The notes: generated from the letters alone by a model not told the origin. Positions 1-5,934 are shown, numbered from the stretch's first letter. The stretch: 9,527 nucleotides of DNA from Candidatus Bathyarchaeota archaeon (GCA_026015225.1 JAOZGV010000034.1:1-9527), one strand, 5' to 3'. Made by a program: numbers and translations.

Positions 1-95
1 ACTTCTCCAGCTCTTTCAGAACGCTTCATTACATCTTTTTTTGCCATAGATTGAGCGTGTCGAGCAAATCCATCTTTAGGTTTAATCTCACTCAA
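1..95 (-). CDS. N-terminal part of unidentified hydrophilic protein, cut by the window edge
   Basis: On the minus strand an open frame runs off the left edge from a TTG at 95. It reads MSEIKPKDGFARHAQS, then MAKKDVMKRSERAGEV; an ATG at 47 is the alternative start. The in-frame stop upstream is at 117-119. Only about 32 residues are visible, rich in Lys, Arg and Glu, with no recognisable domain. Support comes from its promoter: a TATA-like CCTATAAG (132-139) would place transcription start near 110, about 15 bases before the TTG, and a perfect palindrome lies directly downstream of that box. A GTGA a few bases before the TTG could serve as a weak ribosome binding site. A second AT-rich box at 104-114 would suit the ATG instead. 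Too little is present to propose a function, and the frame could still be fortuitous. Confidence 0.42.
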   Translation of the reverse strand, partial: MSEIKPKDGFARHAQSMAKKDVMKRSERAGE

Positions 96-118
96 TGACT
101 TTTCACATATAATTGTTT

Positions 119-139
119 AGCGCATAGTGCGCTTATAGG
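119..139 (-). promoter_or_regulatory. TATA-like box with adjoining palindrome (putative operator) of the left-edge gene
   Basis: On the minus strand CCTATAAG (132-139) runs directly into AGCGCACTATGCGCT (119-133), whose six-base arms AGCGCA/TGCGCT are perfectly complementary around TAG. The layout TATA-N-GCGC-NN-TATGCGC is nearly identical to that in front of thiT (6619-6638). A site between TATA box and transcription start suits a repressor. The binding protein is unknown. Confidence 0.5.
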
Positions 140-364
140 TTTTTCAATATTCTCTGAATAACCAAAATTCAATAAACGCAAAATTGTTTATCAAGTGAAA
201 TCGATCATAAAAATTGCAATCAATACTTATATGAAAGGATGATTTCTTCATTAGACGCCCTTAATCTAAAACGGTATTGCTCATTTTAGTTTTTAATGAT
301 CTCAAACCTAGGACGCATGAATATCAATTATTTATTATTCGAATTTCCAATAAATGCTTGATTG

Positions 365-374
365 AGCGCGCGCT
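365..374. repeat. Dispersed palindrome AGCGCGCGCT, copy 1
   Basis: A perfect 10-bp palindrome of alternating purine and pyrimidine in AT-rich DNA, flanked as TTG-AGCGCGCGCT-TAA. Thirteen bases (TTGAGCGCGCGCT) are shared with the minus-strand reading of copy 3 at 5925. It lies about 156 bases beyond the stop codon of the DUF2330 gene. Confidence 0.6.
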
Positions 375-530
375 TAATATCAAATCCGTAAGGATTCAAT
401 GCGTTAATGCGGCCACATTTAAGTTCAAATTTCAGCACATGCTAGTGCTATGAGATCAACATGCTCTTCTAACGATCCGAGATTTATAAAAATTAGGAAG
501 TTCACAAAATCCGTAAAGTTTTGAGAATCT

Positions 531-1913
531 TCACTTATGCTTACGTAGTAACAGGTATGCCAAGCCAGACCCTAACAGGATACATGCAACTGCGATAATC
601 ACACCATATAGAAGCCATCGAACCTCTGAGCCAACTGAGATTATACTTGGTGGAGGTGAAATTATGCTCGAAACAGTTATCACGTTTTGGTCTTCTACCT
701 CTTGCTTCTCATCATCCCACCAAGAGCTTGCTATTATAATGTATTCTCCCTCCTTAACTGGCTTCCACTTTATTGTCTTGTGAAGGTCGTCATTAACATT
801 CCATTGCCAAGATTGAATTAGACCACCGCTTGAGCCGAATACCTTTAACCGAATCTTGTGGAAGTGAAGAATTTCAATCTCAAAGCATCCTGGCATTAAA
901 TGGACGAAATCGAGAGTTATCTTCACTGTTTCTCCAATACCATATTGAGTTTTGTCGGTACCGACTTTTATCGAGCGGCATGACACAGGCCGCAGTGGGA
1001 TCTCTAAATCGAAATCTAGATCGCTTAGTTTCCCCTCATATTTGACCGCGGTGAGGTGTGCTGCCGGAAATGAAGGACAAACCAATGGCCTGGATTCAAA
1101 AAGGGAAGATATTCCTCCATCTATCGTAGCCAAATCATCATGCGAGACTTGGAACTGGATTACTTTGTCGCTTGGAAGGTAGCGAGACATCTTCATCTTA
1201 GCCGGAATTTCATCCTCGCCAATCCCCTCGGGGGTTATTAAGTAGAGAATTATCTCGACATGCCCTTTCGCAGTGGCCGAGACCTTCATGGGATAGTAGA
1301 GGGTCTGACTTTTAAATTCATAGACGATAGGCTCAATGCTTCTGGCGGTTGAATATAGGTCAACTAAATCGAAAACCCAAAAGTTGAATCCTCTTATTAA
1401 GTAATCTTGTAGAATCAGCCTTGTTTCCTCTCGTATAGATGGATGGTGTGAAAGCCCCATCTTTTGGATGTAGTTGATCATAAATTCGTGTAGTTCTTCC
1501 ACGGATGTCGCTTTTACAACTGTAATATCATGGGGTCCAATACGCTTGTGGAACACTATCTCTAGACCTTTGCCAAACTCCCTTCCGGTGGCGGCGTCTG
1601 CCTCGGGCATATTCTCCATCATTAAACGCTGGACTGCTTCGAAGGATTCAAAGCTACCCTTTTCCACCGAGGGCTTAGATGGAAGCGGTAAGATCTCAAG
1701 GACTTGGGCATCGGTGCTCGCGTAAAGGTCGGTTGAAAGGATCAAACGTTCGGTCTCACCATTCCAAGCAATGATTGCTTTCTGGCCTGGACCGTAAACA
1801 TCAACATCAGTGATGGGAAGAATGCATCTATCAGCATGAATAAGGGGAATGGTTGCAAAGAGTATCAATACTATTGCGAATAATGATATGATATTCAATT
1901 TCTTCTTTGACAT
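531..1913 (-). CDS. DUF2330-family surface protein with Ig-like region and C-terminal membrane anchor
   Basis: This 460-residue protein is exported. Residues 1-27 form a signal peptide (KKK, then a hydrophobic core, probable cleavage after IHA). Residues about 28-305 resemble the DUF2330 family: IIAWNGETERLILSTDL, the PLPSKP segment near residue 76 and an LEIPLRPVSCRS stretch near 303 are typical. Residues about 314-416 look like an Ig-like or macroglobulin-type beta domain, with GIGETVKITLDF and an EGEY-IIIASSWW strand. A proline-rich linker leads to a transmembrane helix (about 433-456) ending in RKHK, so the bulk should face outside. The biochemical role of DUF2330 is not known. The ATG at 1913 lacks an SD, but a TATA-like box about 34 bases upstream suggests a very short leader. 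It stands alone, divergent from the oxidoreductase pair. The family call rests on remembered motifs. Confidence 0.8.
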   Translation of the reverse strand: MSKKKLNIISLFAIVLILFATIPLIHADRCILPITDVDVYGPGQKAIIAWNGETERLILSTDLYASTDAQVLEILPLPSKPSVEKGSFESFEAVQRLMMENMPEADAATGREFGKGLEIVFHKRIGPHDITVVKATSVEELHEFMINYIQKMGLSHHPSIREETRLILQDYLIRGFNFWVFDLVDLYSTARSIEPIVYEFKSQTLYYPMKVSATAKGHVEIILYLITPEGIGEDEIPAKMKMSRYLPSDKVIQFQVSHDDLATIDGGISSLFESRPLVCPSFPAAHLTAVKYEGKLSDLDFDLEIPLRPVSCRSIKVGTDKTQYGIGETVKITLDFVHLMPGCFEIEILHFHKIRLKVFGSSGGLIQSWQWNVNDDLHKTIKWKPVKEGEYIIIASSWWDDEKQEVEDQNVITVSSIISPPPSIISVGSEVRWLLYGVIIAVACILLGSGLAYLLLRKHK

Positions 1914-2119
1914 TTTTCATCGTTCATTATTGTTAATGACCAATTATAAATCACTAGAGTTTAGAACGTTGTGTCTAGATAATAGAACAGTTTAATCAAA
2001 TAAGAGTTAGTCGTATTAAGCGTGCGCGTTGCTTCTATTCTCTCCCTCTAAAATTACAAATATTTGCTTGATAATATAATAAATTATAAACTATTGAAAT
2101 TTCTTGGAAGGTGGAGTTC
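1914..2119. promoter_or_regulatory. Divergent promoter region between the DUF2330 gene and the oxidoreductase pair
   Basis: AT-rich control region. Leftward it carries the TATA-like box at 1943-1950. Rightward it has GATAATATAATAAA (about 2070-2083) and ATTATAAA (2083-2090); the former gives a transcription start near 2102 and leaves the SD at 2109-2116 in the leader. A degenerate copy of the GC palindrome, AGCGTGCGCG, lies at 2019-2028. No other structure was seen. Confidence 0.5.
1943..1950 (-). promoter_or_regulatory. TATA-like box of the DUF2330 gene
   Basis: TTTATAAT on the minus strand is centred about 34 bases from the start codon at 1913. The archaeal spacing of about 26 bases to transcription start leaves a leader of under ten bases, which agrees with the missing SD. 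Confidence 0.5.
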
Positions 2120-2233
2120 TTGGTAATTTGGATCAGTAGAATTTATAGAACGATTTTCGGAATTGTGCTGTTTTTTGCTGGATATTTGATGTTTCAATAT
2201 AATCGGGTCGCGCAAGAAGGAGCAGCAATATGA
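2120..2233 (+). CDS. Small single-helix membrane protein overlapping the oxidoreductase start
   Basis: A 37-residue ORF starting at TTG. It reads M-VIWISRIYRTIFG, then IVLFFAGYLMFQYN, ending in VAQEGAAI. A strong SD, AGGTGGAG (2109-2116), sits three bases before the TTG, with AGGTG at the usual six-base distance, and a TATA-like box lies upstream. Residues about 11-27 form one hydrophobic helix with basic residues before it. Its stop overlaps the next start as ATGA (2230-2233), the usual arrangement for translational coupling, and the SD for the downstream gene (AAGGAG, 2216-2221) lies inside its last codons. The ORF resembles no family I know. It may be a real membrane partner or merely a leader ORF. 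Its AT-rich composition matches the host background rather than the GC-rich gene it touches. Confidence 0.5.
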   Translation: MVIWISRIYRTIFGIVLFFAGYLMFQYNRVAQEGAAI

Positions 2234-3072
2234 GCACAATTACATTGATGGGTGCGGGCGGCAAGATGGGTTTGCGAATCGTCAGGAACCTGAAAGACAA
2301 TACAGACTACAAAACCCTTTATGTAGAAGTAAGCGATGCTGGCAAAGCCAGCCTGGCGGAGCTCGGTCTCTCGGCCACGCCGCAGGACGAGGCGCTCCAG
2401 CAGGCCGACGTCGTTATCCTGGCCCTGCCGGACAGGCTCATCGGTAAGATATGCGATGCCATCGTCCCCAAGCTTAGGAGCGGTACAATGGTCATGGGGT
2501 TGGATCCGGCGGCGGCGTACGCTGGGGTATTGCCGGAGCGGGAAGACATATCCTACTTCATCAGTCATCCCTGCCACCCACCGATGTTCGGCGAGGAAAC
2601 AGATATCAAGGCACAACGCGACTGGTTTGGCGGTGTTAAGGCGAAGCAGAATATCGTCTGTTCACTGCAACACGGTCCGGAGAAAGACTACGCCAAAGGG
2701 GAAGACATCGCCCGGATTATCTTCGCTCCGGTACTACGGGCGCATCGTGTCACCACCGAGCAAATGGCGGTCTTGGAACCGGCGCTTGTAGAGACTTTAA
2801 CCTTGACCTGCTTCATGGTCATTCATGATGCCATGGAAGAGGTAATAAAAATGGGTCTCCCTAAGCAGGCAGTACTGGACTTTCTACTCGGCCACATCCG
2901 CACCTTGGTGGCCATCGTCTGGGACTTCGCCGGTGCGCCAGTCTCCGACGGTGCTAAGCTAGCTTCCACAAAAGCTAGGGAGCAGCTTTTTCAGTCCGAC
3001 TGGAAAAAAAAGGTTCTGAAAATCGAAAACGTAAGGCAGAGCGTCAAAGATATTGCAGAACAGATATCTTAA
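2230..3072 (+). CDS. NAD(P)-dependent oxidoreductase, phosphogluconate-dehydrogenase C-terminal-domain family (ApnO-like)
   Basis: This 280-residue cytosolic dehydrogenase has an N-terminal Rossmann fold, with the dinucleotide loop GAGGKMG at residues 8-14 and a VVILALPDR strand-turn near 61-69. ISHPCHPPMF (111-120) matches the family resembling D-apionate oxidoisomerase and phosphogluconate-dehydrogenase-C-terminal proteins. An all-helical C-terminal half (about 180-280, EPALVETLTLTCF onward) would give dimer and substrate contacts. The exact substrate is not inferable: a sugar acid or other hydroxyacid is likely, and no apionate-pathway gene is nearby. ATG is preceded by AAGGAG at a normal distance and overlaps the small ORF upstream. 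The gene is far richer in G+C than its neighbours (2341-2400 has 44 G/C of 60, against 14 of 60 at 3181-3240), which suggests acquisition from a GC-rich donor, perhaps bacterial. The frame is intact and the length is normal. Confidence 0.82.
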   Translation: MSTITLMGAGGKMGLRIVRNLKDNTDYKTLYVEVSDAGKASLAELGLSATPQDEALQQADVVILALPDRLIGKICDAIVPKLRSGTMVMGLDPAAAYAGVLPEREDISYFISHPCHPPMFGEETDIKAQRDWFGGVKAKQNIVCSLQHGPEKDYAKGEDIARIIFAPVLRAHRVTTEQMAVLEPALVETLTLTCFMVIHDAMEEVIKMGLPKQAVLDFLLGHIRTLVAIVWDFAGAPVSDGAKLASTKAREQLFQSDWKKKVLKIENVRQSVKDIAEQIS

Positions 3073-3085
3073 AAGACCCTAGGCT

Positions 3086-3095
3086 AGCGCGCGCA
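3086..3095. repeat. Near-copy of the GC palindrome, AGCGCGCGCA
   Basis: Nine of ten bases match AGCGCGCGCT. It lies 14 bases after the oxidoreductase stop and before the leader of the next gene. Confidence 0.45.
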
Positions 3096-3139
3096 TTCAA
3101 AAATGACTTGACAGAATGATAAATAAAGAGGTGAAAATA

Positions 3140-3379
3140 ATGGGTACATTGATCAAAGATCAAATCGTTGTAATAATCTCAGTCATAATATTGCTCTTTA
3201 CTGCAATGATAAATTGGAATATATATTCATGGTTAATATTGGTAGCAATAAGTCTGATTGTGATTGCCTGGTATATTAAAAGCACGCACACTAAATCCGA
3301 AGAAACTCCAGTCTCTTCATCGGATATAATTCATGATGAAAAAGCGCGCTATACTACGTTAAAAACTATTAATTTTTGA
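3140..3379 (+). CDS. Small two-helix membrane protein, unknown function
   Basis: This is a 79-residue protein from MGTLIKDQ. The ATG at 3140 is chosen over an in-frame ATG at 3116 because GAGGTGA (3129-3135) sits just ahead of it. Residues about 9-26 and 30-46 are two hydrophobic helices joined by a tight NWNIYS turn. The remaining hydrophilic tail (47-79, Ser/Thr/Glu/Lys-rich) should be on the same side as the short N-terminus. The family is not recognised. Its very AT-rich composition contrasts with the oxidoreductase just upstream. An 8-bp piece of the window's GC palindrome, AGCGCGCT (3343-3350), lies within its last codons, so the C-terminal end may have drifted over a non-coding element. 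Co-transcription with the next gene is possible but not shown (81-base gap). Confidence 0.62.
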   Translation: MGTLIKDQIVVIISVIILLFTAMINWNIYSWLILVAISLIVIAWYIKSTHTKSEETPVSSSDIIHDEKARYTTLKTINF

Positions 3380-3460
3380 AGGGATGTAGGGTGGTAAGAC
3401 TAAAGTAAGTCTGATACTATCTTGTAACACTATTTAGCAGCAAGATCGGAGGTTATAATT

Positions 3461-3700
3461 ATGAAGACAATGACATGCAAACAATTAGGTGGAGTTTGTG
3501 ATAAGGAATTTCATGCTGAAACTTTGGAGGAGATGGGGGAAATGAGTAAAAAACATGCGATGGAAATGGCTGAGAAGGGTGACAAAGGACACATCGAAAA
3601 AATGGAAGAAATGAAGGATCTTATGAATAAGCCTGAAGCCATAAAAGATTGGAATGAGAAAATGCAAAAAGAATTTGATGCTTTACCTGAAGATAAGTAA
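3461..3700 (+). CDS. DUF1059-family small protein
   Basis: The 79 residues begin MKTMTCKQLGGVCDKEFHAE, the signature of DUF1059 proteins (CxxLGGxCDxxFHAxTxEE). Cys6, Cys13 and His18 could bind a metal or act in redox, but no function has been established. The rest (about 22-75) is a charged, Met-rich helix of the EEMGEMSKKHAMEMAEKGD type, ending in EDK. The ATG has an excellent SD, GGAGGT (3448-3453), at seven bases. Length and motif are typical of the family. It lies 74 bases before amzA on the same strand. It is probably a cytosolic stress-type or housekeeping accessory, which is inference only. Confidence 0.8.
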   Translation: MKTMTCKQLGGVCDKEFHAETLEEMGEMSKKHAMEMAEKGDKGHIEKMEEMKDLMNKPEAIKDWNEKMQKEFDALPEDK

Positions 3701-3774
3701 TTCTAAGCAAATTATTTACAAAAATAAGTACTGCTTTTATTGATCCTAGACAAAGTAAATAACAGATTCCAAAC

Positions 3775-4317
3775 ATGAAAATTGAAGTCGTGCCCATAGG
3801 ACCATCTGAATTGCGCATCCTGCAATACATCGTAGATCTGATATCGAAAAGATTCGATTCGGATGCTATGATTGGAACACGAACGCCTATTGAGAAGTTC
3901 AAGAAGAATGAGAATCGAGACCAATACAGTTCAGCCAGAATGATGGAAGCTCTAATCGATATGAAGATTTCAAAAAAAGGTGCACTATTAGGCGTTGCAA
4001 ACGCAGATTTGTACACTCATTCTCTCAATTTTGTGTTTGGTCAGGCAGATCGAGTAAATAGAGTAGCAGTAATCTCGATATCGAGGCTTAAACCAAATTT
4101 CTATGGTTTGCAGGATAACGATGATCTCGTTCTCAAGAGAGTGGGAAAAGAAGCCGTTCACGAATTGGGGCATGTATTCGGTTTAGACCACTGCAATCAG
4201 CCCAAATGCGTAATGTTCTTTTCCAACAGCCTCCAAGACACTGATATGAAAGAGGATGAATTCTGCAATAAATGCAAGAGAGCTTTGGATTATAATTTGA
4301 AAACCTGGCGGGTCTAA
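3775..4317 (+). CDS. amzA: Archaemetzincin, zinc metalloprotease
   Basis: This 180-residue protein is of usual archaemetzincin length. The zinc site HELGHVFGLDH places the three ligand histidines at 129, 133 and 139 with general base Glu130. Cys140, Cys145, Cys164 and Cys167 match the family's second, structural zinc site (HC-x4-C-x-M, then CNKC), and Met147 is the Met-turn. The N-terminal half (MKIEVVPIGPSE, LLGVANADLY at 71-80, VAVISISRL at 98-105) also fits. The family is predicted to be a cytosolic peptidase, perhaps an aminopeptidase; archaeal substrates are unknown. The ATG has no SD. A weak TATA-like CTTTTATT near 3734 would give a short leader, so translation may be near-leaderless. 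It is followed 43 bases later by the SixA-like gene. All catalytic residues are intact. Confidence 0.93.
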   Translation: MKIEVVPIGPSELRILQYIVDLISKRFDSDAMIGTRTPIEKFKKNENRDQYSSARMMEALIDMKISKKGALLGVANADLYTHSLNFVFGQADRVNRVAVISISRLKPNFYGLQDNDDLVLKRVGKEAVHELGHVFGLDHCNQPKCVMFFSNSLQDTDMKEDEFCNKCKRALDYNLKTWRV

Positions 4318-4360
4318 ATATGAGGTAATTCTGAGTTTAATACGTATATGGGATGATATT

Positions 4361-4825
4361 TTGAAATTATATCTTGCACAGCATGCGGAGGCAAAGAAAG
4401 AAGAGGAGGATCCAGCTCGTTCTCTTAGCGAGAAGGGAAAAAGAGATTTAGATAAAATCTCAAACTTTTTGAAAGGAAAGGGCATTAAAGTCATTAAAAT
4501 ATTTCACAGTGGAAAGTTACGTGCCAAACAAACTGCTGAAAAGCTAAGCGAAGCGATTGATTCCTCGAATGGTATTATCGAAAGTGATGGATTATCGCCG
4601 TTGAATGAACCCGAAATATGGTTTGAAAGGTTAGAGGAAGAGAAAGATGATATCGTGATCATTGGGCATCTCCCACATCTGAGCAAACTTGCCAGCCTTT
4701 TACTCTTAGGCTATACACACCATGAAGCGATACGATTTAAGAATGGGGGTGTTATTTGCTTAGAAAAGAACCAAGAAAGGAAATGGTCAATTCAATGGAT
4801 GGTAACACCCAATATTTTAGGCTAA
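4361..4825 (+). CDS. sixA: SixA-like histidine phosphatase with Gln in place of the catalytic-loop Arg
   Basis: A 154-residue single-domain member of the histidine phosphatase (RHG) superfamily, typical of SixA length. The start is TTG at 4361, preceded by GGATGAT (4351-4357), and it gives the usual MKLYL strand. The RHG-type motif reads QHAEA: nucleophile His8 is kept, but the preceding Arg is Gln7. HSGKLRAKQTA supplies Arg54 and Thr58, and IIGHLPHLSKLAS supplies His103. SixA removes phosphate from phosphohistidine in histidine-containing phosphotransfer proteins; whether this protein does so is unknown, and no two-component genes are in the window. The Gln variant appears in other SixA relatives as I recall, so activity may be kept. 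It converges with the EEP gene 26 bases away. The name sixA is by family only. Confidence 0.85.
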   Translation: MKLYLAQHAEAKKEEEDPARSLSEKGKRDLDKISNFLKGKGIKVIKIFHSGKLRAKQTAEKLSEAIDSSNGIIESDGLSPLNEPEIWFERLEEEKDDIVIIGHLPHLSKLASLLLLGYTHHEAIRFKNGGVICLEKNQERKWSIQWMVTPNILG

Positions 4826-4838
4826 TTTGATGAAGTTA

Positions 4839-4848
4839 AGCGCGCGCT
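4839..4848. repeat. Dispersed palindrome AGCGCGCGCT, copy 2
   Basis: A perfect copy placed inside the 26-base gap between the convergent stops of the SixA-like gene (4825) and the EEP gene (4852). The flanks are TTA on the left and ATATT on the right. Here it can only act at 3' ends, for example as a boundary or roadblock. Confidence 0.6.
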
Positions 4849-4851
4849 ATA

Positions 4852-5826
4852 TTAAATTTCAAATTCAGCAATGAATGGGGCATGATCTGATTCTGGAAAC
4901 TTGGTCTCTGTGGCAAATGCTATAGTTTCATCGTGTAATGTTTCATTGTGAATTTCAGATCTTCTATAGTACGGGAGCATGCTTTGGGAGATTAGGAGGT
5001 GATCCAATAAACGTTTTCTCCCATAATGAAGATAAGTAAATCTCGAAGGCTCAGGGATCGTTTTTTCACAAGAAATCATTACTCTCTTGGATAAACTAGG
5101 ATTTCCAGTATTCTCTATACTCCCAGAAATAGCTTCGATAGGAACTTCTTCAGGATGGGCGTTAAGATCTCCACACACTATGATTTTGGCTTCTTCATCG
5201 TCATCAAATATAGAGTCCACTAGTAGTCTTGTTTCCAGCGCTTGGCCGACTCGCTTCATTGAAGAAATAAAGAATCCTTCAGCCCACCCAGAGCCACTTT
5301 TCCAATTGTATCGATCAATTTTCTGTCCTTCAACAGGGGATGGAAGCCTTGATTTTAGGTGAAGATTGATCAAGTTGATCGTAAAATCATCCCTTACATT
5401 TATTTTCGTGTAGAGAATTGGCCTTTCCCATTCAACTTTTTTTGGTTCTTCCTCGGGGGGGTCAGAAGTAATCTTACGGTAAAGAGGAGATGGAATTAAG
5501 TCATTATTGTACTGCCTAGCCTCAGATATCGGAAAACGGCTGACCACTACCAGATTTCTTTTGTCATAAACTTCGTTATTGCTTGTGAGCGTTGATGCAA
5601 CATTAAATGGACTATATTCCGTATTTTCTAAAAGTTTTTTCAGAGCTAGAAGGCGTCTTGGCTGTCCCTCTGTTTCTTGTCCGTGTATTTCCTGAAAGCA
5701 GATAATATCTGAGTCCAGTCTTTCGATTTGTGGTCGCAGTATCCCTATTCTTTCTTGAAGAGAGGGAGAACTCCCCTCCAAATCATCTAAATTTTCAAGA
5801 TTAAAGGTGGAAATACGAACTTTCAT
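4852..5826 (-). CDS. Endonuclease/exonuclease/phosphatase (EEP) superfamily hydrolase
   Basis: A 324-residue Mg2+-dependent phosphodiesterase fold with every core residue in order: TFNLENL (Asn9), FQEIHG (Glu46), NLHLKSR (His156), GDLNAHPEE (Asp220, Asn222), LLDHLLIS (Asp275) and SDHAPF (Asp314, His315). These define the DNase I/exonuclease III/sphingomyelinase-like hydrolase. There is no signal peptide, so it should act in the cytosol, on nucleic acid or another phosphodiester. The sequence resembles stand-alone EEP nucleases more than AP endonuclease, and the substrate is not determinable. An insertion rich in Pro and Glu (about 122-133, SDPPEEEPKK) and a loop near 165-185 are variable regions. 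The ATG at 5826 follows AGGAAG at eight bases. A perfect palindrome at 5863-5877 lies in its leader or promoter. It is transcribed alone, convergent with the SixA-like gene. Confidence 0.88.
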   Translation of the reverse strand: MKVRISTFNLENLDDLEGSSPSLQERIGILRPQIERLDSDIICFQEIHGQETEGQPRRLLALKKLLENTEYSPFNVASTLTSNNEVYDKRNLVVVSRFPISEARQYNNDLIPSPLYRKITSDPPEEEPKKVEWERPILYTKINVRDDFTINLINLHLKSRLPSPVEGQKIDRYNWKSGSGWAEGFFISSMKRVGQALETRLLVDSIFDDDEEAKIIVCGDLNAHPEEVPIEAISGSIENTGNPSLSKRVMISCEKTIPEPSRFTYLHYGRKRLLDHLLISQSMLPYYRRSEIHNETLHDETIAFATETKFPESDHAPFIAEFEI

Positions 5827-5862
5827 AAAATTTTCTTCCTGTTTTACTAGTTATTCTAAACG

Positions 5863-5877
5863 AGTGGTTAAACCACT
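5863..5877 (-). promoter_or_regulatory. Perfect inverted repeat (putative operator) upstream of the EEP gene
   Basis: AGTGGTT-A-AACCACT on the plus strand has seven-base arms with no mismatch around one central base. It starts 37 bases upstream of the EEP start codon. A TATA-like ACATATATATC lies farther upstream near 5905-5915, so the site would overlap the transcription start region, a position suited to repression. It could also form an RNA hairpin. Confidence 0.5.
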
Positions 5878-5924
5878 AATTACATAATCAGTTAGGCCTT
5901 ATTTTGATATATATGTGCATCTAT

Positions 5925-5934
5925 AGCGCGCGCT
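5925..5934. repeat. Dispersed palindrome AGCGCGCGCT, copy 3
   Basis: A perfect copy about 99 bases upstream of the EEP start, flanked by CTAT and CAACCC. It lies just beyond the TATA-like stretch and 137 bases past the thiT stop, so it marks the border between two leftward units. Confidence 0.6.

Larger units (their letters stand above)
96..530. other. AT-rich intergenic stretch with no supported gene
   Basis: It separates the left-edge gene from the 3' end of the DUF2330 gene. It holds the palindrome at 119-133, the 10-bp AGCGCGCGCT at 365-374, and a small hairpin AATCC-GTAA-GGATT at 383-396. A 36-codon minus-strand frame at 328-438 has no ribosome binding site and was not accepted. No tRNA-like cloverleaf or transposon end was seen. 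Confidence 0.5.

Noticed and set aside
383..396. Hairpin AATCC-GTAA-GGATT
   Set aside because: Only a five-base stem with a GNRA-type loop, no T-run after it; could easily be chance.
328..438. 36-codon minus-strand ORF (GTG at 438) reading through palindrome copy 1
   Set aside because: No ribosome binding site or TATA box in place, no recognisable motif, and the palindrome occurs elsewhere in clearly non-coding DNA.
2194..2616. Long minus-strand ORF opposite the oxidoreductase, and the 2336-2791 plus-strand frame
   Set aside because: Shadow frames of a GC-rich gene; Arg/Ser-rich translations without motifs.
3116..3139. Upstream in-frame ATG for the 79-residue membrane protein
   Set aside because: GAGGTGA lies just ahead of the ATG at 3140, which supports the shorter form.
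3397..3412. Hairpin AGACT-AAAGTA-AGTCT as a terminator
   Set aside because: Five-base stem without a following T-tract, and archaeal termination does not usually rely on hairpins.
3461..5826. A defence or toxin-antitoxin cluster formed by the DUF1059, archaemetzincin, SixA-like and EEP genes
   Set aside because: The genes have separate signals and mixed strands, and each belongs to a family common as a stand-alone gene; nothing in the sequence ties them into one system.
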